Part shown: piece by piece, positions 35,330 to 43,708 of the stretch
Position numbering within the stretch: the first letter of the stretch is position 1
Layout of the letters: the number at the start of each line of letters is the position of its first letter
DNA from: UBA6109 sp964506465
Lineage (GTDB): Bacteria > Desulfobacterota > Syntrophia > Syntrophales > UBA6109
Assembly: GCA_964506465.1 (NCBI GenBank)
Contig: CAZDLM010000002.1
Span: 112,971 to 176,970, forward strand
Length of the DNA stretch: 64,000 nucleotides
Direction: 5' to 3'
Notes under the pieces: model-generated
Databases searched by the model: none
The model's input: only the letters and a program-made list of their open reading frames with translations
Told to the model about the DNA's origin: nothing
Position numbers and translations under genes: made by a program

Positions 35330-35749
35330 ATGTTCAAACACATTTTGGTTCCCGTAGATTTTTCGCATAAGAACAAGAAGGCCGTCGACGTCGCGATGAG
35401 GATGGCCTCTTGCTCAGGCGCATCGGTGACGCTTCTCCACGTAATCCAGACGGTGGCCGATGTCGATTTCTCCGAGCTTGAGGCCTTTTACAGAAGAATG
35501 GAGAACCGCGCCGTTCGTGCGCTCGACAGGCTGGCGGCTTCCCACAAGGACCCCGCTGTCAGCATCCGCAAAGAGATCATCTTCGGCGACCGCGTGAAAG
35601 AGATCTTGAAATACGTGGCGGCCCGCAAGGTGGACGTCGTCGTTATGAACTCCCACCGCATCGATCCCAAAAACCTGACACAGGGCTGGGGCACCATCAG
35701 CTACAAGGTGGTGTTGCTGTGTCCGTCACCCGTGATGCTCGTGAAATAG
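35330..35749 (+). CDS. Universal stress protein, UspA family
   Basis: A 139-residue single-domain Usp protein (FKHILVPVDFSHKNKKAVDVA at the N-terminus). The glycine-rich ATP loop of the family (GxxG-x9-GS/T) is poorly kept: the matching region reads NSHRIDPKNLTQGWGTISYKVV, so ATP binding is doubtful. The start follows AAAGGAGG. It diverges from the malic enzyme operon and shares the tandem palindrome region. The lipoprotein gene follows 25 bases later. Confidence 0.88.
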   Translation: MFKHILVPVDFSHKNKKAVDVAMRMASCSGASVTLLHVIQTVADVDFSELEAFYRRMENRAVRALDRLAASHKDPAVSIRKEIIFGDRVKEILKYVAARKVDVVVMNSHRIDPKNLTQGWGTISYKVVLLCPSPVMLVK

Positions 35750-35774
35750 ATTATCCTCAAAGGAGTGGCGTTTC

Positions 35775-37034
35775 ATGAAGCCGTTGTTGTATTGCCGCGC
35801 GACTGTTTCCGTCTTGATGCTGTGCCTTCTCACCATTCTTTCCGGATGCGCGGAGATCCGCTTGAACACGCTTCCGTCACCGCCGCCGACGGCGAAACTC
35901 CGCGTCGTGGTGCTTCCCATGACGACGGGTCATCATCCGCTCGGGGCGTGGCTCGTGTCCGAGAAGGACTTTGCGGAATATCAGTATCGAAGCGTGTCAA
36001 GAATGCTTCGGATCAAGGGCATCTACAGCGTGGTCCCGCGGGAAGAAGTCCTTGCCGTGACGGCGAATCAAAAGATCGAAGGTTGGCAATGGGCAAGACA
36101 AGACTGGAAGCTTGCGAAGGAGGCCGGACGCGCGCTTCACGCCGATTATGTATTGATTTATGAGCGGACCTACGCGGGAGCGATTGTCAACAAACTGGTA
36201 TTGATCAGTCTTTCGACGGGCAGGGTATTCGAGGAAACCATGCTCATGCCTGCAGCCTCCGGATCTCATCTGGCGGCTATGGGCGACTCCGTGGAAATCG
36301 TCAGGACCGCCTACCGGGAAATATTCATGGCAGCCAAAGGTGATATGTTTTCGACGGCCATCCGGAAAGGGAAAGCCATCAGCCCACCGGCTGAACGAAA
36401 AGCACCCGAACGCAGCACATTCGATACTACGAAGAAGCGTCCCCATCCCTCCGCAGGACCGATTGAAAGAATGAAGCCTCCGGAAAGTGAAACACTGAAG
36501 ATGCCGCCCACTGTTTCACCACCGGCTGTTAACGCCAAAGCAGTGGATGCGCAGACAGGCGAACCGGGCAAAGATAAACTCCCCGCCGGTCTCCAGGCCA
36601 CGATCGACAAACAACAGGTCGACACGGCAGGAAGGCACCGCCTCGTCGTATACGATTTCGACGCTGTCGGTCAGCTCGATGTCGTCGCTATGGTCCTCAC
36701 CGAGGCGTTGCGGGAGGAGCTCCACGAACTCGGCAGATTCCTGTTGGTGAACCGGGAGGACATCGTTCAGGTGATGGACGAATTGAAACTGCAGCAATCG
36801 GGAATGGTGGATGAAACCCAGGCCGTCCAAATGGGAAAATGGCTGGCGGCGAATGAAACCGTGACCGGGAAACTGGCCCAACTGGGAAATCTGTACGTGC
36901 TGCAGGCGAAGCGGACGGACGTCAAGACGCTGGGAACCCTCGGCATCGGATCGCTGAAGAGTTCCGCGGGCAGGGAGGAGGAACTGCTCAACGGGCTGCC
37001 TTCCCTGGCGAGAAAACTGGCCGGCCTTCCGTAG
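35775..37034 (+). CDS. Lipoprotein with CsgG-like regions, unknown function
   Basis: A 419-residue protein with a lipoprotein signal peptide (lipobox LSGC, Cys25), so it is outer- or inner-membrane anchored. The N-terminal part (about 40-190) starts LRVVVLPMTTG and includes DYVLIYERTYAG. After a Pro/Lys-rich linker (about 205-275) a second part (RHRLVVYDFDAVGQLDVVAMVLTEALREEL split as strand and helix, about 280-400) resembles CsgG/penicillin-binding-activator-type nucleotide-less folds that occur in secretion and envelope proteins. Similarity is by pattern only. It is co-oriented with the Usp gene. Confidence 0.6.
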   Translation: MKPLLYCRATVSVLMLCLLTILSGCAEIRLNTLPSPPPTAKLRVVVLPMTTGHHPLGAWLVSEKDFAEYQYRSVSRMLRIKGIYSVVPREEVLAVTANQKIEGWQWARQDWKLAKEAGRALHADYVLIYERTYAGAIVNKLVLISLSTGRVFEETMLMPAASGSHLAAMGDSVEIVRTAYREIFMAAKGDMFSTAIRKGKAISPPAERKAPERSTFDTTKKRPHPSAGPIERMKPPESETLKMPPTVSPPAVNAKAVDAQTGEPGKDKLPAGLQATIDKQQVDTAGRHRLVVYDFDAVGQLDVVAMVLTEALREELHELGRFLLVNREDIVQVMDELKLQQSGMVDETQAVQMGKWLAANETVTGKLAQLGNLYVLQAKRTDVKTLGTLGIGSLKSSAGREEELLNGLPSLARKLAGLP

Positions 37035-37067
37035 CCGCCGGAAACAGTCCGCTACGAGCGCGAAGAC

Positions 37068-37093
37068 CCGGATGGGCCGCCTGATCCATCCGG
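37068..37093 (+). terminator. Rho-independent terminator after the lipoprotein gene
   Basis: A perfect 8-bp stem CCGGATGG/CCATCCGG with a 10-base loop, followed on the plus strand by CTCTTTCTTCTTCTC. It separates the lipoprotein gene from the convergent DapA-family gene. Confidence 0.75.
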
Positions 37094-37140
37094 CTCTTTC
37101 TTCTTCTCTGCACGCAATCTGTTACCCTGCGCCGCGGCGA

Positions 37141-38028
37141 TTACAGAGCCCCGATGTCCCGGAGGATCTTCTCCAGGGACTTCCTCTCCTCGGGATTCAA
37201 CCGTTTCTGAGGCGGCATGGGAGGCCCCACGGGAAACCCCTGCATCTCTAGACCCGCCTTCACGCAGGCGGAGAGCGAAAAGCGCTGGAAGGCGACATTG
37301 ATGGACCATTGTTTGATCTGCAGGCGCGCCGCATCTTCCCATCTTCCCTGTTTGGCCGTCTCGTAAAGTTCGATGCTCTGCTTGGGAATGATGCAAGCGG
37401 GGCCGGACATCCAACCCACGCCGCCGATCAAAAACATGAACAGCGGCACCGAAGAGGTGTCGCTGAAGATCCTGATGCGGTTTCCGAGCGCGGACACGAT
37501 GGACATGACCTTGCCGACGTTGCCGGAAGCATCCTTCAGGTACTGGATGTTCGGTTCTTCGGCGAGCTGCTTCAGAGCGTCCACCGTGAAATCCCAGGTC
37601 TGGAATTTCGGGTTCGTGTAAAGCGTGATGGGGCAGGCGACCGCCCTGGCGATGGCGCGGAAGTGGCCGACGACCTGCGGCTCGCCCAGGGGGAAATAGC
37701 TGGGCATGATGGTCAGGATGCCGTCCACGCCCAATTTTTCGATTTCTGTCGCTTCTCGGACAGCTCCCTGTGTGGACGTGCTGCAGATCCCCGCAACGAC
37801 GGGAACTCGTCCGGCAGCCGCGCTCATGACGATCTCCACGGTCCTCTTTCTCGTGGTCCAATCGAGGTAGGGCGCTTCGCCGGTGCTGCCCAGCGGCGTG
37901 ACACCGTGGACGCCCTGGCGGATCAGATGATCGACAACGTCCGCCAGGACCTGCTCCTTGAGGCGCCCCTCTTCATCCAGGGGAGTAACAAGGTAGGGGA
38001 AGATCCCGTGAAATTCTTTTGCGGCCAT
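37141..38028 (-). CDS. DapA-family 2-oxo acid aldolase (module 2)
   Basis: A 295-residue dihydrodipicolinate synthase/NAL-family protein. Unlike the copy at 19247, its active site is complete: PLGSTGEAPYL, the Tyr in ITLYTNP and the Schiff-base Lys in YLKDASGN. The family cleaves or forms C-C bonds with pyruvate. It is the last gene of the nine-gene module 2, 56 bases after the PrpD-type gene. The pathway context suggests catabolism of a pyruvate-yielding acid rather than lysine synthesis. The true substrate is unknown. Confidence 0.85.
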   Translation of the reverse strand: MAAKEFHGIFPYLVTPLDEEGRLKEQVLADVVDHLIRQGVHGVTPLGSTGEAPYLDWTTRKRTVEIVMSAAAGRVPVVAGICSTSTQGAVREATEIEKLGVDGILTIMPSYFPLGEPQVVGHFRAIARAVACPITLYTNPKFQTWDFTVDALKQLAEEPNIQYLKDASGNVGKVMSIVSALGNRIRIFSDTSSVPLFMFLIGGVGWMSGPACIIPKQSIELYETAKQGRWEDAARLQIKQWSINVAFQRFSLSACVKAGLEMQGFPVGPPMPPQKRLNPEERKSLEKILRDIGAL

Positions 38029-38084
38029 GACATACCTCCTCCGTTCTCATCGGTCGGCATACCCCTCGATGATCGGCGCGCCGA

Positions 38085-39434
38085 TCATTGGAAAAGTTCG
38101 TTTGCGTCCGCGATCTCTTCGAGGCTCATCACCTTGTCGACGATCCTGTCCATCTGAGACTCGGGAAGAATCCCGCCGGCAAGGCCTTTGAATTTCGCGA
38201 CCAGTTCGGACGCCGTCAGGGGATTTTCCGGATCTCCCTTCGGGTACTCGTTATAGGACTCCAGCTTCCGCCCGTCGGAAAGGACGATCGTGACGCGGGC
38301 GGGCCACTTGCGTGGGTAAAGTTTCGTCAATTCGGGAACCTCGGCAAAATGGACTTTCGCCATGAGGTCCCTGATGTCCGGGTTGGCCAGGCGGGACTCG
38401 TCGAAGTCGTCCAGGCGGACGTGGCCGAAGGTCAGCGCCGTAGCGGTGCAGAACGGCAGGTTGAATTTTGCCAGGTAAGGCGACTTGGCCTCGACATTGC
38501 CCAGAAGGTCGATCGCCGCCTGATAGACCTCGATCCGAATTTCCTTCACGTCCGACGGCTTCAGCGTCTTGCCGCCCGTCGCCAGCAGCACGGCGTCGAT
38601 GGCGGAGTGGGTATGTCCGCAGGAGGCATGAAACTTGATGGAATTGCGGTCGGTGTGAAAGATTTTCCCGAGGTCGGCCGTGCACTTGTCTTCATCGAAA
38701 TTCTTCGACGTGGCCCGGAAAAACCCCTTGTCCCCTTCCAGGATCCTGCGGGCGCCCGTGAATCCCTCCTTCGCCAGCAGCGCCGCGAGAAGGCCGTTCA
38801 TCGCCGCCTTGCCGGGGTGCAGTTGCTTGCTCATGGCGCATTCGACCAGGAACTCCCATAGACCGGCCGCCTGTGTTCCGGCCGAGCCGAGCGCCCATGC
38901 GAACTGATCCCTGTTCAGGCCCAGCAGCTTCGCCGCGCCCGCCGCCGCTCCGTACGTCCCGCACGTCGCCGTCGTATGCCAGGAATAATAATGACTCGTC
39001 CCTACGGCCAGGGCAACACGGATGCCGACCTCGTAACCGGCGGAAGCGGCAAGGATCAGCTCCTTGCCCGAGGCGTGCTGCCGCTCTCCGAGCGCAAGGA
39101 CCGCGGGAAGAATCGCGCACGCCGGATGCAGGATGGACTCCCGGTGCAGGTCATCCATCTCGACGACATGAGAGGTGGCGCCGTTGACCAGAGCCGCCAG
39201 GGCGCAGCTTGTCTTGGCGCCGTCGGGGATGGAGGTGGATTCGGGATTGCCGCCCAGACCGCGGGCGACGTTCCGAATCATCCGGACCGGCGGCAGGTCC
39301 CTGCCCGCATAAGCCGAGCCCAGCCAGTCCAGAATATATCCCTTCACGTTATCGACATGCGCTTTCCCCAGGTCTTCGAAACGAAGCCCACAGAAATATT
39401 CGGCCAGTCGGTCGGCAAGGATTTCTTTCGACAT
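38085..39434 (-). CDS. MmgE/PrpD family protein (module 2)
   Basis: A 449-residue MmgE/PrpD-fold protein. Family features: ILDWLGSAYAGRDLPP, AALVNGATSHVVEMDD, GTSHYYSWHTTATCGTYGAAAGAAKLL (in parts) and FHASCGHTHSAIDA. The family includes 2-methylcitrate dehydratase and cis-aconitate decarboxylase, which makes itaconate. The start at 39434 is the first Met with homology (MSKEILADRLAEY), preceded by GGAGGGAGCGC. It lies between SdhB-type and DapA-type genes of module 2. Dehydratase and decarboxylase activities cannot be separated by eye. Confidence 0.88.
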   Translation of the reverse strand: MSKEILADRLAEYFCGLRFEDLGKAHVDNVKGYILDWLGSAYAGRDLPPVRMIRNVARGLGGNPESTSIPDGAKTSCALAALVNGATSHVVEMDDLHRESILHPACAILPAVLALGERQHASGKELILAASAGYEVGIRVALAVGTSHYYSWHTTATCGTYGAAAGAAKLLGLNRDQFAWALGSAGTQAAGLWEFLVECAMSKQLHPGKAAMNGLLAALLAKEGFTGARRILEGDKGFFRATSKNFDEDKCTADLGKIFHTDRNSIKFHASCGHTHSAIDAVLLATGGKTLKPSDVKEIRIEVYQAAIDLLGNVEAKSPYLAKFNLPFCTATALTFGHVRLDDFDESRLANPDIRDLMAKVHFAEVPELTKLYPRKWPARVTIVLSDGRKLESYNEYPKGDPENPLTASELVAKFKGLAGGILPESQMDRIVDKVMSLEEIADANELFQ

Positions 39435-39505
39435 GCGCTCCCTCCTCCTTGTAAAGTTCAGCGGACGACTGCAACCGTCGCCCTGCGTTCGGTGGTCCCG
39501 CTCAC

Positions 39506-40216
39506 CTAAAAATCCCCTTCCTTCGCCAGGGCGATAAAGTGGGCCACGTCGATCTTTTTCGGACAGACGTGCGTACAGGCCTTCGAGGTGTGGCAGCGGT
39601 AGACGCCTTCTTCGCTGTACAGGAGATCCAGCCGCTCGTCCTTCGCCGTTTCCCGCGTATCCATCATGCGGACGATGCTGGCCATGGCGGCGTTGGGACC
39701 GATAAAGCTCTTGTGGGAACTGATGCACGCCGTGGCGCAGCAGAAACAGTTGATGCAGCGCGTGGCGTCTTCGTACTTGGCAATTTCCTGCGGGGAGATG
39801 ATGTGCTCCGTGACGCCGGGCGGAAGCTGCTTGGGGGAAATGACATAAGGCTTCGCGCGATGGACGCGTTCGTAGGCCTTTTCCCAGTCGACGACCAGGT
39901 CCCGGATCACCGGAGCGACCGTCACCGGCTCGATCTTGAATTCCGAGGTGCCGAACAGCTCCACGGCATTTTCCACCAGGAGCTCGCAGGCCAGCATCGG
40001 CCGGCCGTTGATCTTCACGGAACAGCTCCCGCACTGTCCGTGTTCGCAGGATGACGCCCAGCTCAGGGTGGCATCCTGTTCGACGTTGATTCTCCGGAAC
40101 AGATCCACGAAGCGCAGAATCGCTCCGGCTTCCAGCTTGTAGGTCTGGAACCAGGTCTTATCCGTATCGGGATCATAGCGTTTGATCGTCAGGGTCAGCG
40201 AGAAGATCTTGGACAT
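39506..40216 (-). CDS. Succinate dehydrogenase-type iron-sulfur subunit (module 2)
   Basis: A 236-residue SdhB-like protein. The [2Fe-2S] motif is SSCEHGQCGSCSVKINGRPMLAC split over residues about 55-77; CINCFCCATAC and CHTSKACTHVCPKKID hold the [4Fe-4S] and [3Fe-4S] clusters. It is clearly diverged from the module 1 copy. It lies 35 bases after the flavoprotein gene. It may serve a succinate or an alkyl-succinate oxidoreductase. Confidence 0.92.
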   Translation of the reverse strand: MSKIFSLTLTIKRYDPDTDKTWFQTYKLEAGAILRFVDLFRRINVEQDATLSWASSCEHGQCGSCSVKINGRPMLACELLVENAVELFGTSEFKIEPVTVAPVIRDLVVDWEKAYERVHRAKPYVISPKQLPPGVTEHIISPQEIAKYEDATRCINCFCCATACISSHKSFIGPNAAMASIVRMMDTRETAKDERLDLLYSEEGVYRCHTSKACTHVCPKKIDVAHFIALAKEGDF

Positions 40217-40251
40217 AACTTCCTCCTAGGTTTGCGGCGAAGAAGCCGTCA

Positions 40252-42048
40252 TCAATACTTCCTCGGGATGATCTTGAAGTGCTCGGAATATTCCCCCTTG
40301 GCCTCGAAGAGGCTCATGTCGATGGGACGCTTTCCGAAGGTCACCTTGCCGAATTCGGTCATGGACACGAGGGTGTGATACTGGAAATCGTCGCTCCGCA
40401 CCGGGTAGTCCTCCCGGAAGTGCGCCCCGCGCGATTCCTTCCTCAGCAGGGCCCCCTGCGCGATCGTCATGGCGTTGTCCAGCAGATTGTCCAGTTCCCA
40501 GCGTTCGAACAGTTCCTGGTTCCATCTCGCGTCGCGGACCGATACCGACGTCTTCTCGGCCCGTTCCTTGAATGTCAGCAGTTCCTGGATCGCTTCCCCG
40601 ACGCCCTTTTCGTGGCGGAACACGCCCACCTTGCGCGTCATCATGTCGCGCATTTCGAGACGCACCCGCCCGATATTTTCCTTTCCCGTGCCCGCCAGAT
40701 ACGACGAGAAGAGGGCCAGGCTCGCCTCGCCCGCGTCTTTGGGGGCGGAAACCTGTTTTTCCGACAGATAGGACTCGACGCGCTCCCCCACGTAGCGTCC
40801 CATGGTGAGGAGCTCCAGGAGCGAATTCGTTCCCAGGCGGTTGAAGCCGTGGAAGCTCGCGCAGGCGCATTCGCCGACGGCGAAGAGTCCCGGCACGATC
40901 TGGCCGGCGCTGCCCTGGACTTCTCCGAACGCATTCGTCGGGATGCCGCCCATATGGTAATGGTTGGAAGGCCGGACCGGGCAGAGCTGCGTGCGCGAAT
41001 CGAGGTTGACGTAGGTCTTGAAGAAGCTCGCGACTTCCTTGAGCTTGACTTCGTGGACGTAGTCCGGCAGGTGGCGAAGATCGATCCAGACATGCTCGAT
41101 CTGGTGATCGGGATTCATGATGCCCCGTCCCTCCCGGATTTCCGTCTCGATGGAGCGGGCCACGATGTCCCGCGGCGCAAGATTCTTCATCTTGGGCGCA
41201 TAGCGGTCCATAAAGGGCTCCATGTCCTTGTTGCGGAGGATCCCGCCTTCGCTGCGCAGGGCCTCGCTGGCAAGGATGCCGGGCCCCACGATGCCCGTCG
41301 GATGGAACTGGACGGCCTCGGGATCCATGACCGGCAGACCCGCCCGGAGAATCACGGCAATCCCGTCGCCCGTATTGCCGCGGCAGTTTGTCGTAATGCG
41401 AAAAACCTGTCCCGAGCCGCCCGTCGCCAGAACGGTGGCCTTGGCCAGCACCGTGACGAATTCACCTTCCCGGATCTTGTAGAGAACCGCCCCGACGCAG
41501 ACTCCTTCGTTGAAAAGGAGTTCCGTGACGACGGCGGAGTTGATGAAGGTCGATCCGTGCTTGAGCGCCTCGCCCCAGGCGGTGTCCATCATGCCCTTAC
41601 CCGTGCGGTCGGCCTCAAAAACGGCCCGGAAGGAGTCCCCCTTGCCGAATTCGATGGTATGCCCGCCGAACTGACGTTTGCTGATGTTCCCTTCTTCATT
41701 CCGGCTCAGATGCATCCCGTGACCCTCAAGCCAGCGGATCTCGTCCCAGCCGCCCTCAACGATCTTCTTGACCACGTCCTGGTCGGAAGAACAGTCTCCC
41801 CCTTTCCAAGTGTCAAACATATGGTAGATCGGCTTGTCCGTTTTGTCCTTCGGATCGACGGCGGCCAGCCCGCCCTGAGCCGTGCTCGTATGGGACTTCT
41901 GCGGGTGCGACACCTTCGTTACCGCGAAAATCTTCAGATTCGGCTTGTGTTCGAGAAGGTGCGCAGCGCAGCGCAGACCCGCGCCGCCGGCTCCGACGAT
42001 CAGGACATCACAGTTCAGCGTTGAAGAGATTTGCAGCTTGTTTCCCAT
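40252..42048 (-). CDS. Succinate dehydrogenase-type flavoprotein subunit (module 2)
   Basis: A 598-residue SdhA-like protein: dinucleotide fold LIVGAGGAGLRCA, FAD-linked His in KSHTSTAQGG, and active-site regions ALRSEGGILRN and SNHYHMGGIPTN, FHGFNRLGTNS. Module 1 has CRGEGGYL where this one has LRSEGGIL (Ser for Gly), a small active-site difference. It is 18 bases after the membrane subunit and 35 before the Fe-S subunit. Substrate could be succinate or methylsuccinate; not decided by sequence. Confidence 0.92.
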   Translation of the reverse strand: MGNKLQISSTLNCDVLIVGAGGAGLRCAAHLLEHKPNLKIFAVTKVSHPQKSHTSTAQGGLAAVDPKDKTDKPIYHMFDTWKGGDCSSDQDVVKKIVEGGWDEIRWLEGHGMHLSRNEEGNISKRQFGGHTIEFGKGDSFRAVFEADRTGKGMMDTAWGEALKHGSTFINSAVVTELLFNEGVCVGAVLYKIREGEFVTVLAKATVLATGGSGQVFRITTNCRGNTGDGIAVILRAGLPVMDPEAVQFHPTGIVGPGILASEALRSEGGILRNKDMEPFMDRYAPKMKNLAPRDIVARSIETEIREGRGIMNPDHQIEHVWIDLRHLPDYVHEVKLKEVASFFKTYVNLDSRTQLCPVRPSNHYHMGGIPTNAFGEVQGSAGQIVPGLFAVGECACASFHGFNRLGTNSLLELLTMGRYVGERVESYLSEKQVSAPKDAGEASLALFSSYLAGTGKENIGRVRLEMRDMMTRKVGVFRHEKGVGEAIQELLTFKERAEKTSVSVRDARWNQELFERWELDNLLDNAMTIAQGALLRKESRGAHFREDYPVRSDDFQYHTLVSMTEFGKVTFGKRPIDMSLFEAKGEYSEHFKIIPRKY

Positions 42049-42066
42049 CGCGCGTCCCCCTTTTCT

Positions 42067-42894
42067 TTAGATGAACAGAGTCAACTTCAGCGCCAGAAAG
42101 GCGAATACGACGACAACGACGGCGATCAGGGCCGTCACAGCCGTCCGGGCCGCCCCGGCGGAGAGGTAATCCGTAGCGATCGAATAGAGGCCGTAGCCGG
42201 TATGGTACAGCGCCGAGACCGCGAGCACCAGATCGACAAACCGGATGAAGACGTTCTGCATGCGGGCGACCACCGCCTGCGCCTCTTGCGCCATCGCGGG
42301 GTTCAGATGAGAGAAAACCAAATGCGCCGGAACTGCAATGATCAGGAAGGCGCCGCTGATCCGCTGGAGCTTCCACCAGGCCGAGTGTTTGGTATTCCAG
42401 ATGCGGGACGCGACGGCGTACGCCGTAGCCAGGCCGGCGAAGAATGCCAGCAGCCAGAAGAAGACCGCCGAAACGTTCTGATTGTTCATCAGCATGAGGA
42501 TGCCGAGCAGGAGAGCATACGAGACGGTCAGGCCGAATGTCCAGCGGATCATCGTCTCGTCGTTGCGGCTTCCGAACGATTCGTAAAGAATCAGGCGCCC
42601 CCCGTTCAGGGCGTGAAAACCGACCATCAGCGATGAGGCCCAGGCAAAGAATACGACGATCGGCAGATACATCACCCTCATCTTCGCGTCGTAGACCGAC
42701 GGCGTGGAAAGCGATGAAAGGGTATAAAGGTGAACGCCCAGGTAAATGACCAGGCCGATCCCCGTCAGCCGATGCAGCCAGCTGACGACGTAGTTCCACC
42801 CGTGAGTCTTCGCGTAGCAGGAAAGAATGGGCAATTTCTCGAGAACCTGCAGCAGCGTGGTGCCGAGCCCGCGGCGCTCCTCCAGAACCTTCAT
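42067..42894 (-). CDS. Succinate dehydrogenase-type cytochrome b subunit, single fused chain (module 2)
   Basis: A 275-residue membrane protein with about six helices. The first half resembles SdhC (SWLHRLTGIGLVIYLGVHLY, then GFHALNGGRLILYE) and the second half resembles a further three-helix anchor (QRISGAFLIIAVPAHLVFSH, then ALYHTGYGLYS). It replaces the two small membrane subunits of module 1. The histidines in GVHLY, FHALNG, PAHLVF and YHTGYG could bind two haems. The start at 42894 is the ATG just after GGGGGGATAGGATT. It is the first gene after a strong internal promoter. Confidence 0.85.
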   Translation of the reverse strand: MKVLEERRGLGTTLLQVLEKLPILSCYAKTHGWNYVVSWLHRLTGIGLVIYLGVHLYTLSSLSTPSVYDAKMRVMYLPIVVFFAWASSLMVGFHALNGGRLILYESFGSRNDETMIRWTFGLTVSYALLLGILMLMNNQNVSAVFFWLLAFFAGLATAYAVASRIWNTKHSAWWKLQRISGAFLIIAVPAHLVFSHLNPAMAQEAQAVVARMQNVFIRFVDLVLAVSALYHTGYGLYSIATDYLSAGAARTAVTALIAVVVVVFAFLALKLTLFI

Positions 42895-42939
42895 AATCCT
42901 ATCCCCCCCAGATGTGAAAGAAAGTTTCAGACGACGGGA

Positions 42940-42986
42940 ACCCGGTCCTGACGTCGACGCCTTGTCATCGACGCATGAAACCGGGT
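42940..42986 (-). promoter_or_regulatory. Nested hairpin in the leader of the module 2 dehydrogenase operon
   Basis: An outer stem ACCCGGT/ACCGGGT (42940-42946 with 42980-42986) encloses an inner stem CGTCGA/TCGACG (42952-42957 with 42967-42972). It lies in the about 105-base leader between the promoter at 43007-43035 and the start codon. It may be a cis-acting regulatory or stabilising RNA. Confidence 0.5.
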
Positions 42987-43006
42987 CATGAACGGAAAAC
43001 TGCCGC

Positions 43007-43035
43007 TTTATAACGACGAAGCCGCAATGTGTCAA
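43007..43035 (-). promoter_or_regulatory. Strong sigma70-type promoter of the module 2 dehydrogenase genes
   Basis: On the minus strand a perfect TTGACA (43030-43035), a 17-base spacer and TATAAA (43007-43012). This is the best promoter in the window. It would start transcription near 43000, so the dehydrogenase, PrpD and DapA genes can be expressed independently of the CoA-transferase/lyase/hydratase genes upstream. Confidence 0.8.
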
Positions 43036-43084
43036 GCATTATCACTTTCGTACGGCCGCGCTTTCCCGACTGACCTTTCGGATA

Positions 43085-43708
43085 TTAATAGAGTTTTGTG
43101 TACTCAAAATCCTCGGCGATGCCGAGTGAGCGATACGCCTCACGGCGGTTTGCCTCGATCCTGAGGTCCAGACGGTTGAAATGGTTGTTTCCCTCCGTGT
43201 CGATGTCCACGAGGAATGGACCCAGTTCTTCGATCTCCAGTTGCCAGGCCGCTTCGATACTTCCCAGCTCCTCCAGCCAATGGACGCCCCGTACACGGAT
43301 CCGGTCCACAAAAAGCTGCGGCGTCACTCCCAGCGGTGTTGCATGAATGCAGCCGAGTTCCTTCATGGCCGCCATGGTGGCCTTCCCCATCGTTGTCTTG
43401 CCGACAATCGCCCGCAGTCCCCATTCGCGGACCGATCTCGCGCCCCATTTTTCGAAGCGGATACTCGACGTCGGGACGAGCCCTACCAGGCGCCACGCGC
43501 CGCCCTCGGGCAGGATGATGGGACCGGTATGGATCAGGAGATTTCTTTCGCCCGTGGAAAACGGCAGGGCATGGGCCTCGTCGAAGACATACCGCTGCAG
43601 GCGGGAACGGCATGTCCAGGCGGGCCCGGAGAAATAGACCCTGTCGCCGATCCGGAGAGCCCGGATGTCCGCTTCCTGCAGCGGAACGCGCAGGCGCACT
43701 TCAGGCAT
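43085..43708 (-). CDS. Class I fumarase-type hydratase, beta subunit (module 2)
   Basis: A 207-residue homologue of the fumarase beta subunit (LRIGDRVYFSGPAWTCRSRLQR, HTGPIILPEGG, VGLVPTSSIRFEK, IVGKTTMGKA). It differs from the module 1 copy in several conserved blocks: GPAPARPGKPIGSAGPTTS becomes GPIILPEGGAWRLVGLVPTSS, and the GATGGAGAVLA loop becomes HATPLGVTPQLFV. The changes suggest another substrate such as mesaconate/citramalate or tartrate. Its ATG overlaps the alpha stop by eight bases. Confidence 0.8.
   Translation of the reverse strand: MPEVRLRVPLQEADIRALRIGDRVYFSGPAWTCRSRLQRYVFDEAHALPFSTGERNLLIHTGPIILPEGGAWRLVGLVPTSSIRFEKWGARSVREWGLRAIVGKTTMGKATMAAMKELGCIHATPLGVTPQLFVDRIRVRGVHWLEELGSIEAAWQLEIEELGPFLVDIDTEGNNHFNRLDLRIEANRREAYRSLGIAEDFEYTKLY

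Noticed and set aside
40279..42024. A 581-codon plus-strand frame opposite the module 2 flavoprotein
   Set aside because: It is a shadow of the flavoprotein reading frame with no motifs of its own.
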